Positions 1-7,819 of a stretch of 64,000 nucleotides of DNA are shown here, piece by piece (the stretch's first letter is position 1; the number at the start of each line of letters is the position of its first letter). The DNA is from Edaphocola aurantiacus. Lineage in GTDB: Bacteria; Bacteroidota; Bacteroidia; Chitinophagales; Chitinophagaceae. Position numbers and translations under genes: made by a program. Below the pieces are notes generated by a model. The model had not been told where the DNA came from. It saw nothing but the letters and a program-made list of their open reading frames with translations, and did not search any database. Where the stretch lies: positions 990,928 to 1,054,927 of the forward strand of contig NZ_VOSI01000001.1 in NCBI RefSeq assembly GCF_019797745.1, written 5' to 3'.

Positions 1-585
1 CGGAAAGTGATGCGAACCATAATTATTAGAACAATTAGAGATCACACAATCCATCCCATAAGTATCGTGATAGGCGCGCACAAAATGGTCTGAGCTTGCT
101 TTTGATGCAGAATAAGGACTATGGGGATCATAAGCGGTCGTTTCGGTAAACATACCGTCTTCGCCTAAAGCACCATATACTTCATCAGTCGATACATGAT
201 AAAAACGATGACTGTCATAAGCACCTTCCCAGGCTTCGCGTGCCACATTTAATAAGGTAACTGTACCCACCACATTTGTCATTACAAAATCGAGTGGATT
301 GGTAATGCTGCGATCTACATGGCTTTCTGCAGCCAGGTGTATTACAGCATCAGGATTATATTTCTGAAAAAGCGCTTTTACAAATGAAGTATCACAGATA
401 TCTCCTTTCTCAAATATATAATTCGGCTTTTTTTCTATATCGCTTAAGTTAGCCAGGTTACCGGCATAAGTCAGTTTATCCAGGTTCACAATAGTGTACT
501 GCGGATAGTTATTGACCAAGCGTCTAACAACATGGGAGCCGATAAAACCGGCTCCACCTGTGATAATAATCGTTTTTTGAGACAT
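1..585 (-). CDS. rfbB: dTDP-glucose 4,6-dehydratase, N-terminal part (cut by window edge)
   Basis: Catalyses the NAD-dependent dehydration of dTDP-glucose to dTDP-4-keto-6-deoxyglucose in nucleotide-sugar (rhamnose-type) synthesis for surface polysaccharide. The 195 visible codons, starting at the ATG at 585, begin MSQKTIIITGGAGFIGSHVV, the Rossmann NAD-binding glycine motif of extended short-chain dehydrogenases. They then show HLAAESHVDRS, STDEVYG and the catalytic YxxxK motif as YSASK, followed by SNNYG. Family members are about 350 residues, so roughly the C-terminal 155 lie outside the window. It lies 32 bp downstream of the ExbB-like gene on the same strand. The family call is very secure; which polysaccharide it serves cannot be read here. 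Confidence 0.95.
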   Translation of the reverse strand, partial: MSQKTIIITGGAGFIGSHVVRRLVNNYPQYTIVNLDKLTYAGNLANLSDIEKKPNYIFEKGDICDTSFVKALFQKYNPDAVIHLAAESHVDRSITNPLDFVMTNVVGTVTLLNVAREAWEGAYDSHRFYHVSTDEVYGALGEDGMFTETTAYDPHSPYSASKASSDHFVRAYHDTYGMDCVISNCSNNYGSHHFP

Positions 586-617
586 TAATTCAAGTATAGG
601 AATCCCTAAAATAGCGG

Positions 618-1331
618 TTAACGATGAGCCGGCTCATGCAGAATGTCCAGCAGCTCATTTGCAGAAGTTTCAATTTTATTAACGCCTCTGTTGATGAGCG
701 CATTCAAATAATTGTATCCGACAAAAGAAACCAGGCCGATGATCAGACCGGTTGCTGAAGTTACCAGTTTGGTATAAATACCTCCGGCAACGCTATTGAT
801 AGAAAAAGCCGGATCGTGCTGAATATTATAGAACATGATGATCATACCTACAATTGTACCCAGGAAACCGAAAATCGGTGCAATACCTGCAATTGTAGAT
901 AAAATACCTACATTTTTTTCCATAGCATATACCTCCAGCTTACCGGAGTTCTCCATAGATTTTTCGATATGATCTATTGGCTTGCCGATACGGCTGATCC
1001 CTTTGGACACCACACGTGGTACAGAGCCATCATAATTTTTACATAAAGACTGAGCACCGTTAAGGTTGCCCTCAACGATTTTCTCTTTTACCCGCTGCAT
1101 AAAGTCTGTCGGGGCACTCATTGCTTTCCTTATGGCCAGGAAGCGTTCAAAAAACACATATATAGCGATCAGACTACAGATCAGTAGTGGAATCATTAAC
1201 ACACCACCTTCTTTCAACAGGTACCATAAAGACAATTGCTCCTGTACTGCCGGTTTAGTGACCGGAGCAGCTGTAGCAGCCATCTGTGCAGTATCGGCAA
1301 CTACCTGTAATAAAACGGGACTAAAGCTCAT
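618..1331 (-). CDS. MotA/TolQ/ExbB-family proton channel
   Basis: Inner-membrane channel subunit of the ExbB/TolQ family, which uses proton-motive force to energise outer-membrane transport or envelope integrity. About 237 residues, with a hydrophobic segment near residue 45 (GGVLMIPLLICSLIAIYVFF), a cytoplasmic loop, and two further membrane helices containing the family signature GIAPIFGFLGTIVGMI and a polar LVTSATGLIIGLVSF helix. I chose the ATG at 1331; an in-frame TTG six bases upstream is less likely. A TACTTTTG -7-like box lies at 1354-1361. ExbB is normally followed by ExbD, but here rfbB follows, so its partner must be encoded elsewhere. ExbB and TolQ cannot be told apart from this sequence alone. 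Confidence 0.88.
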   Translation of the reverse strand: MSFSPVLLQVVADTAQMAATAAPVTKPAVQEQLSLWYLLKEGGVLMIPLLICSLIAIYVFFERFLAIRKAMSAPTDFMQRVKEKIVEGNLNGAQSLCKNYDGSVPRVVSKGISRIGKPIDHIEKSMENSGKLEVYAMEKNVGILSTIAGIAPIFGFLGTIVGMIIMFYNIQHDPAFSINSVAGGIYTKLVTSATGLIIGLVSFVGYNYLNALINRGVNKIETSANELLDILHEPAHR

Positions 1332-1421
1332 TTGCAAAATTTAAGGTCAAACACAAAAGTAAAAAAAATGGGCAAAAATGTAGAAACTTTCGCCCAATTC
1401 AAAATGCTGTTATAGCGTATC

Positions 1422-1850
1422 TTACAGAATTTCTACCAGTTCGATATCAAAAACTAAGTCTTTGCCTGCCAGAACGTGGTTAGCATCCAGTATTACTGAT
1501 TCTTCTTTCACTTCAGCAACTACAACAGGGAATACATTACCCATATTGTCGCTCAGGTGCATTTGCATACCAATTTGTGGTTCTGCACCTTCAGGGAAAT
1601 CAGATTTAGGAAATTCAACAAAATTTTCAGGACTTGCAGCACCGTATGCCTCTTCAACAGGGATATTCACGGTTTTTTTATCACCTACCTGCATATCGAT
1701 CAGCGCATTGTCAAATCCTTTAATAACCTGACCTTGACCTACAACAAATTGCAACGGCTCACGTCCTTCTGAACTATCAAAAGTTGTTCCGTCTGTTAAT
1801 TTACCATGATAATGCACTTTTACGGTGTCTCCTGTTTTTACTTGTGCCAT
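1422..1850 (-). CDS. FKBP-type peptidyl-prolyl isomerase, SlyD-like
   Basis: Prolyl cis-trans isomerase and probable chaperone, 142 residues. The N-terminus (GDTVKVHYHGKLTDGTTFDS) is the FKBP core, followed by an inserted flap domain at about 70-120. The C-terminus NHVLAGKDLVFDIELVEI carries the NHxLAGK signature of the SlyD branch. There is no His-rich metal-binding tail, unlike E. coli SlyD, and no signal peptide, so it is probably cytoplasmic. It is separated from the ExbB-like gene by about 90 bp containing a promoter-like box, so it is probably its own unit. Confidence 0.92.
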   Translation of the reverse strand: MAQVKTGDTVKVHYHGKLTDGTTFDSSEGREPLQFVVGQGQVIKGFDNALIDMQVGDKKTVNIPVEEAYGAASPENFVEFPKSDFPEGAEPQIGMQMHLSDNMGNVFPVVVAEVKEESVILDANHVLAGKDLVFDIELVEIL

Positions 1851-1960
1851 AATGCTTAATTAAAATATATGTTTTATGTAATTGAGTGCAATATATTCTT
1901 TAATTATATACCGGCAAATTTAATTTGCCTCAAATATTAGTTAATTTCTTGTTTGAAATA

Positions 1961-2890
1961 TTAGTAAACAATCTTATAACTATGGTGAATATTCTTATTC
2001 CTGAAATCCTCAGGAATCGTCTTGGGGCTTATCTCTACAGCGTTGCTCACCTTCAGACGACTAAAGTCCGGAACAAAATTTCGGAAGTTATTGGAGAAGT
2101 AAATCACGCCTCCCTTTTTCACATGTTTCAACAGTAAATGTAACATCGTTGTATGGTCGCGCTGGGTATCCCAGGTTCCCTTCATCCGCTTACTGTTACT
2201 GAAGCTCGGCGGGTCTACAATAACCAGGTCATACAAGGTCGTCGGCTCTTGTTTAAGGAAGTCCATTACATCGCTTTGTATAAACTGCTCTTCTGCTACC
2301 GGAAAGCCATTGAGTACAAAGTTATCTTTAGCCCAATTCAGGTATGTATGCGATAAATCCACGGTAGTCACAGATGCCGCACCAGCAGCCTGCGCATATA
2401 CCGAAAATGATCCGGTGTAGGCAAACAGATTCAGCACATGCTTGTCCTTCGCCTCTGTAAGAAAGATCTGACGCAAGGGACGATGATCCAGGAACAAGCC
2501 CGTATCGAGGTAGTCCGTAAGGTTCACCCAAAACTTAAGCCCGCTCTCTTCTACCACGATCTTTTTTTGCGCCATAGCCACTTTCTCATACTGCTCTGTA
2601 CGTCGGGAAAGTACCTTACGCTCTTTCAGAAAGATATGGTCTTCCGGCACATTCAGTTGCTGAGCCACTGTAGCCACAGCATCTTTAAGCCATTCTTCAT
2701 GTTCCTCTTCACTCATCTTATGCCGGTATACATATTCTGATATATGTATATAATCTTCATAATGATCTACACAAAAAGGGAACTCCGGTATATCATGGTC
2801 GTAAATGCGATAACAGGTAATACCCTGTCTTTTCGCCCACTTCGCAATATGCCGGGTATTTTTCTGTAGCCGGTTGGCAAATGCTTCCAT
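1961..2890 (-). CDS. class I SAM-dependent rRNA methyltransferase (RlmK-like)
   Basis: 309 residues resembling the C-terminal half of E. coli RlmKL, which makes m7G in 23S rRNA. Motifs: an N-terminal region with RIYDHDIPEFPFCVD, a YLDTGLFLDHRPLR substrate-contact block, the SAM-binding motif NLFAYTGSFSVYAQAAGA followed by VTTVDLSHTYLNWAKDN, and the catalytic motif IV as VDPPSFSNSK. The separate N-terminal methyltransferase domain (RlmL) of the fused enterobacterial enzyme is absent, which is usual outside gammaproteobacteria. Its start codon is only five bases after the end of the phosphosulfolactate synthase gene, so the two are almost certainly co-transcribed. The exact nucleotide modified is inference. 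Confidence 0.85.
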   Translation of the reverse strand: MEAFANRLQKNTRHIAKWAKRQGITCYRIYDHDIPEFPFCVDHYEDYIHISEYVYRHKMSEEEHEEWLKDAVATVAQQLNVPEDHIFLKERKVLSRRTEQYEKVAMAQKKIVVEESGLKFWVNLTDYLDTGLFLDHRPLRQIFLTEAKDKHVLNLFAYTGSFSVYAQAAGAASVTTVDLSHTYLNWAKDNFVLNGFPVAEEQFIQSDVMDFLKQEPTTLYDLVIVDPPSFSNSKRMKGTWDTQRDHTTMLHLLLKHVKKGGVIYFSNNFRNFVPDFSRLKVSNAVEISPKTIPEDFRNKNIHHSYKIVY

Positions 2891-2895
2891 TCGCC

Positions 2896-3663
2896 TTACT
2901 TATCTAAGAACATGGTGAATGAATCTCCTCTTAAACCGATACGCATTGCCTCCAGAGGAATCACTTCATTTGGAGCAATGTTACCCAGGTTTACATTACA
3001 GCCCAGTAACTGCAGGAAGTATACCTGTTGTGCCTTCTGCGGAGCTTCCCACAATATTCTCTCGGCAGGAATTTTGGTCAGGATCTCCTGTACCAGCCCT
3101 TCTCTTACCTCTCCCGAACCACGATAGATACCGATGTTACCGGCTTCACGCGCCTCTGCGATTACACGAGAAGAACCTGCTTTCAGTTCAGCATCCATTT
3201 GCTCAATCCATTTGTATGGCGGCATTACATTAGATGCATCCTTACTGCCGACTTCAGAAAAAACAGTGAACCCTTCTCCGGCCAGGCGGGAGATATATGC
3301 ACATTTTTCTTCATGTGGTATAGATACCGACCCGTCAGAAACCTCAACATATTGTACTCCGTAATCTTTCAGTGCTTTAATATAATCATCCACCTGGTTA
3401 CGCACCAGAAAGGCTTCAAATAAAGTACCTCCGAAGTAAACGGGAATATTATGCTGACTATATACTTGTAATTTCTCTTTCAGATTAGGAGTTACCACTG
3501 CCGTGCCAAATCCCAGTTTCACAACATCCACATGCGGTTTCGCAATAGAAAGGAAGTGTTCTACTTCCGGGATGCTCAGGCCTTTATCCATGACCATGGT
3601 AATACCGTTTTGTCTTGGGGCAACTGTACGCTCCGGAAGCTGGGTTAAATTAAAGTTGATCAT
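2896..3663 (-). CDS. phosphosulfolactate synthase homologue (ComA family)
   Basis: ComA-family enzymes add sulfite to phosphoenolpyruvate to give phosphosulfolactate, the first step of coenzyme M synthesis in archaea and of sulfolactate synthesis in Bacillus. The 255-residue protein keeps the family's conserved blocks in order: MDKGLS, VVKLGFGTAV, GGTLFEA, VEVSDGS, SEVGSKD, VIAEAREAG, WEAPQKAQQVYFLQLLG, NVNLGNI, EVIPLEAMRIGLRGD. I chose the ATG at 3663 because a TATTTTTG promoter-like box lies at 3683-3690, inside the longer possible reading frame. No other coenzyme M or sulfolactate gene is adjacent; the partner is an rRNA methyltransferase. The physiological product in this lineage is unknown to me. 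Confidence 0.88.
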   Translation of the reverse strand: MINFNLTQLPERTVAPRQNGITMVMDKGLSIPEVEHFLSIAKPHVDVVKLGFGTAVVTPNLKEKLQVYSQHNIPVYFGGTLFEAFLVRNQVDDYIKALKDYGVQYVEVSDGSVSIPHEEKCAYISRLAGEGFTVFSEVGSKDASNVMPPYKWIEQMDAELKAGSSRVIAEAREAGNIGIYRGSGEVREGLVQEILTKIPAERILWEAPQKAQQVYFLQLLGCNVNLGNIAPNEVIPLEAMRIGLRGDSFTMFLDK

Positions 3664-3773
3664 TCGCTGTTGTTTATTCGTGCAAAAATACACATCTTTT
3701 ACAAAAACAGTCACACGCGCGTACCTTTCACGTTTTTATAACGCGAAGTGATTAATCCCCTATTTTTGCAACT

Positions 3774-5063
3774 ATGTTAAACAGAACAATTCCCCCCGCT
3801 ATACATGATGCCATCAGCTTTAATTTTGAATTAAAGCCCTGCCAGCTTACCCGCTGCCTCAACCAGATCCCGGTGTACTGGCTGCAGGGTGGCACGCAGG
3901 AAGTTGTTGAGGTGTCCTGGGTATTTAAAGCCGGTATCTGGCAGGAGCCACAAACCGCTGTGGCACAGGCTACAGCTGCATTATTAAAAAATGGCACTGC
4001 TCATAAGTCTGCATACCGGTTAAACGAAGCCATCGAGTATTACGGCGCTTCTCTGAAGACCTCTGCCAATAATGATTTTGCTTCCGTAACCTTGCATGCA
4101 CTCAGCAAACACCTGCCGATGCTGCTTCCGGTCGTAAGAGAGATTATCGCAGAAGCCATTTTCCCTGAAGAAGAGGTAAATATATATAAGCAGAATGCAT
4201 TGCAGCGACTGGCCGTAAATTTGCGCCAATGTGATTTTGTAGCCAATCGTCATATAGATGCATTTGTATTCGGCAGACAACACCCCTATGGGCGTTTTAC
4301 CGAACAGGAAAATGTTGAGGCATTAAGTTCTGCAGTACTGAACGATTTTCACAAACGCTTTTACACTGCTGCAAACTGTACGATATTCATGTCCGGCAAT
4401 TTCGATGAGAGTAACCTGGAGCTGATTAAGGACAATTTCGGAAAAGACCAGTGGAATGCACAGCCTGGTGCTGAAGTAAGTATCCCTGTATACACAAAAA
4501 TGCCCGATCCGCAGCTGAAACACCGCATCAACAATGACCCTAACGGCGTACAGGGTGCAGTGCGCATTGCCCGTCCGTTTATCCATCGTACCGATCCCAA
4601 ATTTGCAGAAGCGCTGGTGATGAATACCGTATTCGGCGGCTATTTCGGTTCGCACCTGATGGCTAATATCCGCGAGGACAAAGGATTTACCTATGGTATT
4701 TACAGCAGCCTGATCAGCTATCAGCAGGAAGCGATGATGATGATTGCCACAGAAGCGGGCAAAGAAGTATGTGAGCAAACAGTTGCTGAAGTATACAAAG
4801 AGATGAAGATGATGCAGGAGCAGCCGATCGATGCAGAAGAATTACTACTGATCAAGAATTACCTGCTGGGCGGCATTCTCGGCGATCTGGAAGGGCCATT
4901 CTCCATTATGCAGCGCTGGAAAAACCTGATCCTGAACGATCAGACAATAGACGACTTCCATAGAAACATCAGCATATACAAAGGTATTACCGCTGAACGC
5001 ATACAGGAACTGGCTACAGAATACCTCAACCCGGAGCAATTTTACGAGCTGATTGTCGTATAA
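3774..5063 (+). CDS. M16 family peptidase-like protein, non-catalytic subunit type
   Basis: 429 residues with the two-domain architecture of one half of an M16 (pitrilysin/insulinase) peptidase. The zinc site HxxEH expected near residue 65-75 is absent (the region reads AVAQATAALLKNGTAHKS). The C-terminal domain keeps the conserved arginine/tyrosine substrate-binding motif (NIREDKGFTYGIYSS). This is the pattern of the non-catalytic partner in heterodimeric M16 enzymes. Such subunits are commonly encoded beside their HxxEH partner, but none is adjacent here. There is no signal peptide. A TATTTTTG box at 3761-3768 ends six bases before the ATG, suggesting a very short or absent leader. A terminator follows at 5081-5113. 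Confidence 0.87.
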   Translation: MLNRTIPPAIHDAISFNFELKPCQLTRCLNQIPVYWLQGGTQEVVEVSWVFKAGIWQEPQTAVAQATAALLKNGTAHKSAYRLNEAIEYYGASLKTSANNDFASVTLHALSKHLPMLLPVVREIIAEAIFPEEEVNIYKQNALQRLAVNLRQCDFVANRHIDAFVFGRQHPYGRFTEQENVEALSSAVLNDFHKRFYTAANCTIFMSGNFDESNLELIKDNFGKDQWNAQPGAEVSIPVYTKMPDPQLKHRINNDPNGVQGAVRIARPFIHRTDPKFAEALVMNTVFGGYFGSHLMANIREDKGFTYGIYSSLISYQQEAMMMIATEAGKEVCEQTVAEVYKEMKMMQEQPIDAEELLLIKNYLLGGILGDLEGPFSIMQRWKNLILNDQTIDDFHRNISIYKGITAERIQELATEYLNPEQFYELIVV

Positions 5064-5080
5064 CTTTATTCATAAACTAT

Positions 5081-5113
5081 TACTAAAAGCCTCTACCACA
5101 GAGGCTTTTAGTA
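5081..5113 (+). terminator. hairpin after M16 gene
   Basis: Inverted repeat with a 13-bp perfect stem (TACTAAAAGCCTC / GAGGCTTTTAGTA) and a 7-base loop, followed by a short T run. It lies 18 bp after the M16 stop codon and before the tRNA-Leu promoter. Confidence 0.8.
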
Positions 5114-5163
5114 TTTTAAAGAGACGAAAACAAAAGTTTTTTCAGAAAAAATTAATCTTAACT

Positions 5164-5194
5164 TTTGGTAGATTAAAAAACTTATGTACCTTTG
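5164..5194 (+). promoter_or_regulatory. Bacteroidota-type promoter of tRNA-Leu
   Basis: TTTG at 5164-5167, 19 bases, then TACCTTTG at 5187-5194, matching the Bacteroidota consensus TTTG-N19-TAnnTTTG. The expected transcript start is about 10 bases before the tRNA. Confidence 0.8.
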
Positions 5195-5209
5195 CAATCC
5201 AATCAAGGA

Positions 5210-5291
5210 GCCCAGGTGGCGAAATTGGTAGACGCACCGTCTTCAGGTGGCGGCGCCGTAAGGTGTGATGGTTCGAATCCATTCCTGGGCA
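5210..5291 (+). tRNA. tRNA-Leu (anticodon CAG), island integration site
   Basis: Complete cloverleaf of 82 nt: acceptor GCCCAGG pairs with CCTGGGC; D arm GCGAAATTGGTAGACGC; anticodon stem CCGTC/GGCGG around loop TTCAGGT, giving anticodon CAG; a long variable arm typical of leucine tRNAs; T arm ATGG-TTCGAAT-CCAT; discriminator A. CCA is not encoded. The last 17 bases of the gene plus one further base form the left copy of the 18-bp repeat found again at 20845-20862, so the 3' end of this tRNA gene was probably supplied by the integrated element. Confidence 0.97.
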
Positions 5292-5292
5292 C
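5275..5292 (+). repeat. left attachment site (attL core), inside tRNA-Leu
   Basis: 18-base sequence GAATCCATTCCTGGGCAC, identical to 20845-20862. It covers the 3' side of the T loop and stem, the acceptor strand and the discriminator base of tRNA-Leu. Bases outside the repeat differ: C versus G at the base just before it, T versus A just after. Confidence 0.9.
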
Positions 5293-5297
5293 TTTAT

Positions 5298-5340
5298 AAT
5301 GCGCTGATAATTAATAAGTTATCGGCGCATTTTTCTTTTT
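5298..5340 (+). terminator. island-borne replacement terminator of tRNA-Leu
   Basis: Stem AATGCGCTGATAA (5298-5310) pairs with TTATCGGCGCATT (5319-5331) with one G-U pair and an 8-base loop, then a T-rich tail (5331-5340). It starts six bases inside the island edge and would terminate the tRNA transcript. Confidence 0.8.
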
Positions 5341-5591
5341 TAATATTCTTACTTCTTTGGTAACGAATGATTTACGCTGCCTTTTTTTAGGCACAATTTG
5401 GGCACATACCGGGCGCTTAAATGGCACATTATAATGCCTTGTTTTCAGCTTCGAAAAATCGTAATTTTGTATTACCGCTGTGGTCTTGAATTTATCTCAT
5501 TATTGATTCTCCTTTGGACGCCCCCTGAATAATTACCAAGTTAACTTTACTTCAATCCCTTTACGTACTTATTGACACATCCCTACAGCAG
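5341..5591. other. intergenic region between attL and the integrase pseudogene
   Basis: No gene seen. Between about 5390 and 5430 it has three close GGCACA copies (two read AGGCACA/TGGGCACA), resembling the GGGCAC end of the att core. They could be recombinase arm-binding sites, but this is a guess. The integrase start at 5592 follows a T-rich stretch. Confidence 0.4.
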
Positions 5592-6665
5592 ATGAACGTT
5601 GTTTTAACACCTAGGATATCACATGACCGGCAGAAGATATATTATTCTATGGAGTGGGGTAAAAGTGCCGGAAAGCGTGTATCTACGGGCATTTTTACTT
5701 ATGCAATGCCGATAGGCCCTGTTCAGGAAGATTTTAACAAAAGAGCACTCGAGCTTTTAGAAGCGAGGCGCTTAGAAATATTGATGGATCTCTTCGACAA
5801 TAAGAATAATCTAACCAGCAGAAAATATGAACACAATTTTCTGATTTATTATGGCCAGTATGTCAAGCGGAATAAGGTAGCGGGTAACCGTCACCTGGAA
5901 TGCAGCTATAGCCAATTCAAAAAGTTTATTAATACCAAATATATTTCTCCCAGGGATATTACCGAAGAGCTTTCATTTAATTTCCGAAGATTTTTATTGA
6001 ATCACTTCAATGGTGAAACGCCCGCCAATTATTTTTCCCGGTTCAAACAGGTATTAAAGGCGGCCTCGAAACAAGGATACTTTAAATCAAACCCCGCTCA
6101 GGATATCCCGGCAATGTCAAATCGGAATAAGAAACGAAAGAACAATCTGGAGGTAGGGGATTATTTAAAGCTGTTGCAGACTCCGATCACCAATGAAGAA
6201 GTGAGGGATGCGTTTGTTTTTTGTTGCTACACGGGACTGAGATGGTGCGACGTCTATTCCCTCACCTAGGATAATATTAAAGCGGATTGTATAGCATTGA
6301 TGCTAACACAGCGGAAAACCAGAGTTGAATATTATGTTACGCTCCATGAGACCGCAAAACAAATATTGGATAAGCGAAGGAAGCGTATATTGGACTCTAA
6401 TAGCTCCGTTAAGGTATTCCGACTGCCTACTGCCAATGGTTGCAACAAGGTTTTAAGTGAATGGTGTACAGTAGCGTCAATTGATCAACACATCACCTGG
6501 AGTTGTGCAAGGTTGAGTTTTAGTATTTTACTCCAGGATGCCAATGTGGACGCTGCGACCGTTGCATTATTACTAGGTCACACAACAACAAAATATGTCT
6601 ATGAAGTTTACAAACGTTTTCGGCCACACAATTTTTTAGAAGCAGTTAGGAAATTGCCTGTTTGA
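5592..6665 (+). pseudogene. tyrosine recombinase (integrase) of the island, inactivated
   Basis: Phage-type integrase that would have inserted the island into tRNA-Leu. One reading frame of 357 codons is interrupted once by an in-frame TAG at 6267-6269. The first part (225 aa) has a SAM-like core-binding domain and the first catalytic arginine in YTGLRWCDV. After the stop the same frame continues without shift to VALLLGHTTTKYVYEVYKR, carrying the late His and candidate nucleophilic Tyr. Relatives generally have a tryptophan just after the LT of this motif, so TGG to TAG is the simplest explanation. The HxxR box reads SCAR in ITWSCARLSF, where the family normally has HCAR, so a second catalytic residue is also lost. 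The 122-aa downstream fragment alone could not recombine DNA. Confidence 0.88.
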
Positions 6666-6775
6666 AAATTTAGAAGGAGACGCAAAAGTAAGTCAAACAA
6701 TCGGAGATGTCTGTATTTGTGTTCATGATGATAAATAAATCAATGCTAGACTAATTTTGATTAGTTCAATCATAG

Positions 6776-7816
6776 TTAATCTGACCAGATAATACTTTTC
6801 AACCGGGATGATATGTTTCTCCAGTTTGTATTCAGATTGATTGTCCTAATCTGAATTTTATGTCCCTGATAGCAAAAGTTCAAATCATACTCCTTATCAA
6901 CTGTTGGGTAAAGTAAAATGCCAGTTGCATTTTGGGTTTTTATACTATCACTATGTTGATTTAAAAGATAACTGAATAGCTGGTAAAGGTTCGCTGATCT
7001 GATTTTCTCTTTATCATAGTTTACAGCCATGGCTTCGCGGTAGAACTTGGCATCGATAATTATTTTTTCCTCTTCATTCTCTAAAGTTATATCTGTTTCC
7101 ATTTGCGGCAGATATTGGTAACTCGTATTTTCTGTACAATTGAATAGCCATTCAATTATTTCTTTTTTTACCGTTTTATATTTCGTCTGTTCTTTTTTGT
7201 AGAAATTTCGAATAAATGCTTCAAAGAGTTGATTCATTTTTTTGTCATCTCTCGTAAAGTCTGAAAACTTATATTTGCCGGGGTCTTCAGAAGGGAATGT
7301 GCTTTCGTAAATTATTTGACAAACATTCATTACAAAACCATAGAACCAGTTATTTCTGTTTAGTCTGACTTGTTTGAAAAGTGAATTCGAAATTTCAATC
7401 AGCTCTATACCTGATAGCCTCCTTTGCAATCCCGCTAATTCATTTTTCAAACTTTTATCAAGTCCTACTGTTCTTGTAAGCCTGTAAATTGTAGCAACCA
7501 AAATCCTGTTTGTAACAATGTTGGCGGAGAAACTATCAAATGTGCAAATAGTTTTTTGCTTGAACAGCAGATTTCTTTTTAGTGTCTGACTAATTTGAAT
7601 TTTGCCTTTTATTCCAGGCATTTCTTCGGTATAATCAATATAGTTTTTATCAATGCCTCTTTTTAAAAGCGTTTTTGTTGCATTGATTAAAACCTTTGCA
7701 AACAAATCAAGTAATTCGATCTTATCATCTATCGAAACATTTACCCGCTCCTTTTCGTCCAGTTTGTTCCAGGCATAGCATAGTAGGTAGTAAATATTTT
7801 CTATCGGTATCTGCAT
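6776..7816 (-). CDS. mcrC: McrC-like nuclease subunit of McrBC restriction system
   Basis: McrC is the endonuclease partner of the GTP-driven McrB translocase; together they cleave modified (methylcytosine-containing) DNA. The 346-residue protein starts IPIENIYYLLCYAWNKLDE, the characteristic McrC N-terminus, and has FSANIVTNRILVATIYRL in the middle. The C-terminal PD-(D/E)xK nuclease core appears as METDITL followed by IIIDAKFYREA (catalytic D and DxK). It starts three bases after the mcrB stop codon and is the last gene of the island operon. The reading frame is intact and the catalytic residues are present, so it is probably functional. Confidence 0.93.
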   Translation of the reverse strand: MQIPIENIYYLLCYAWNKLDEKERVNVSIDDKIELLDLFAKVLINATKTLLKRGIDKNYIDYTEEMPGIKGKIQISQTLKRNLLFKQKTICTFDSFSANIVTNRILVATIYRLTRTVGLDKSLKNELAGLQRRLSGIELIEISNSLFKQVRLNRNNWFYGFVMNVCQIIYESTFPSEDPGKYKFSDFTRDDKKMNQLFEAFIRNFYKKEQTKYKTVKKEIIEWLFNCTENTSYQYLPQMETDITLENEEEKIIIDAKFYREAMAVNYDKEKIRSANLYQLFSYLLNQHSDSIKTQNATGILLYPTVDKEYDLNFCYQGHKIQIRTINLNTNWRNISSRLKSIIWSD

Positions 7817-7819
7817 CTC

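Noticed and set aside
3664-3714. 17-codon N-terminal extension of the phosphosulfolactate synthase gene
   Set aside because: A promoter-like TATTTTTG box lies inside it and family members begin near MINFNL.
5390-5430. Three GGCACA copies as a CRISPR-like or plasmid iteron array
   Set aside because: Only six bases long and unevenly spaced; at best recombinase arm sites.
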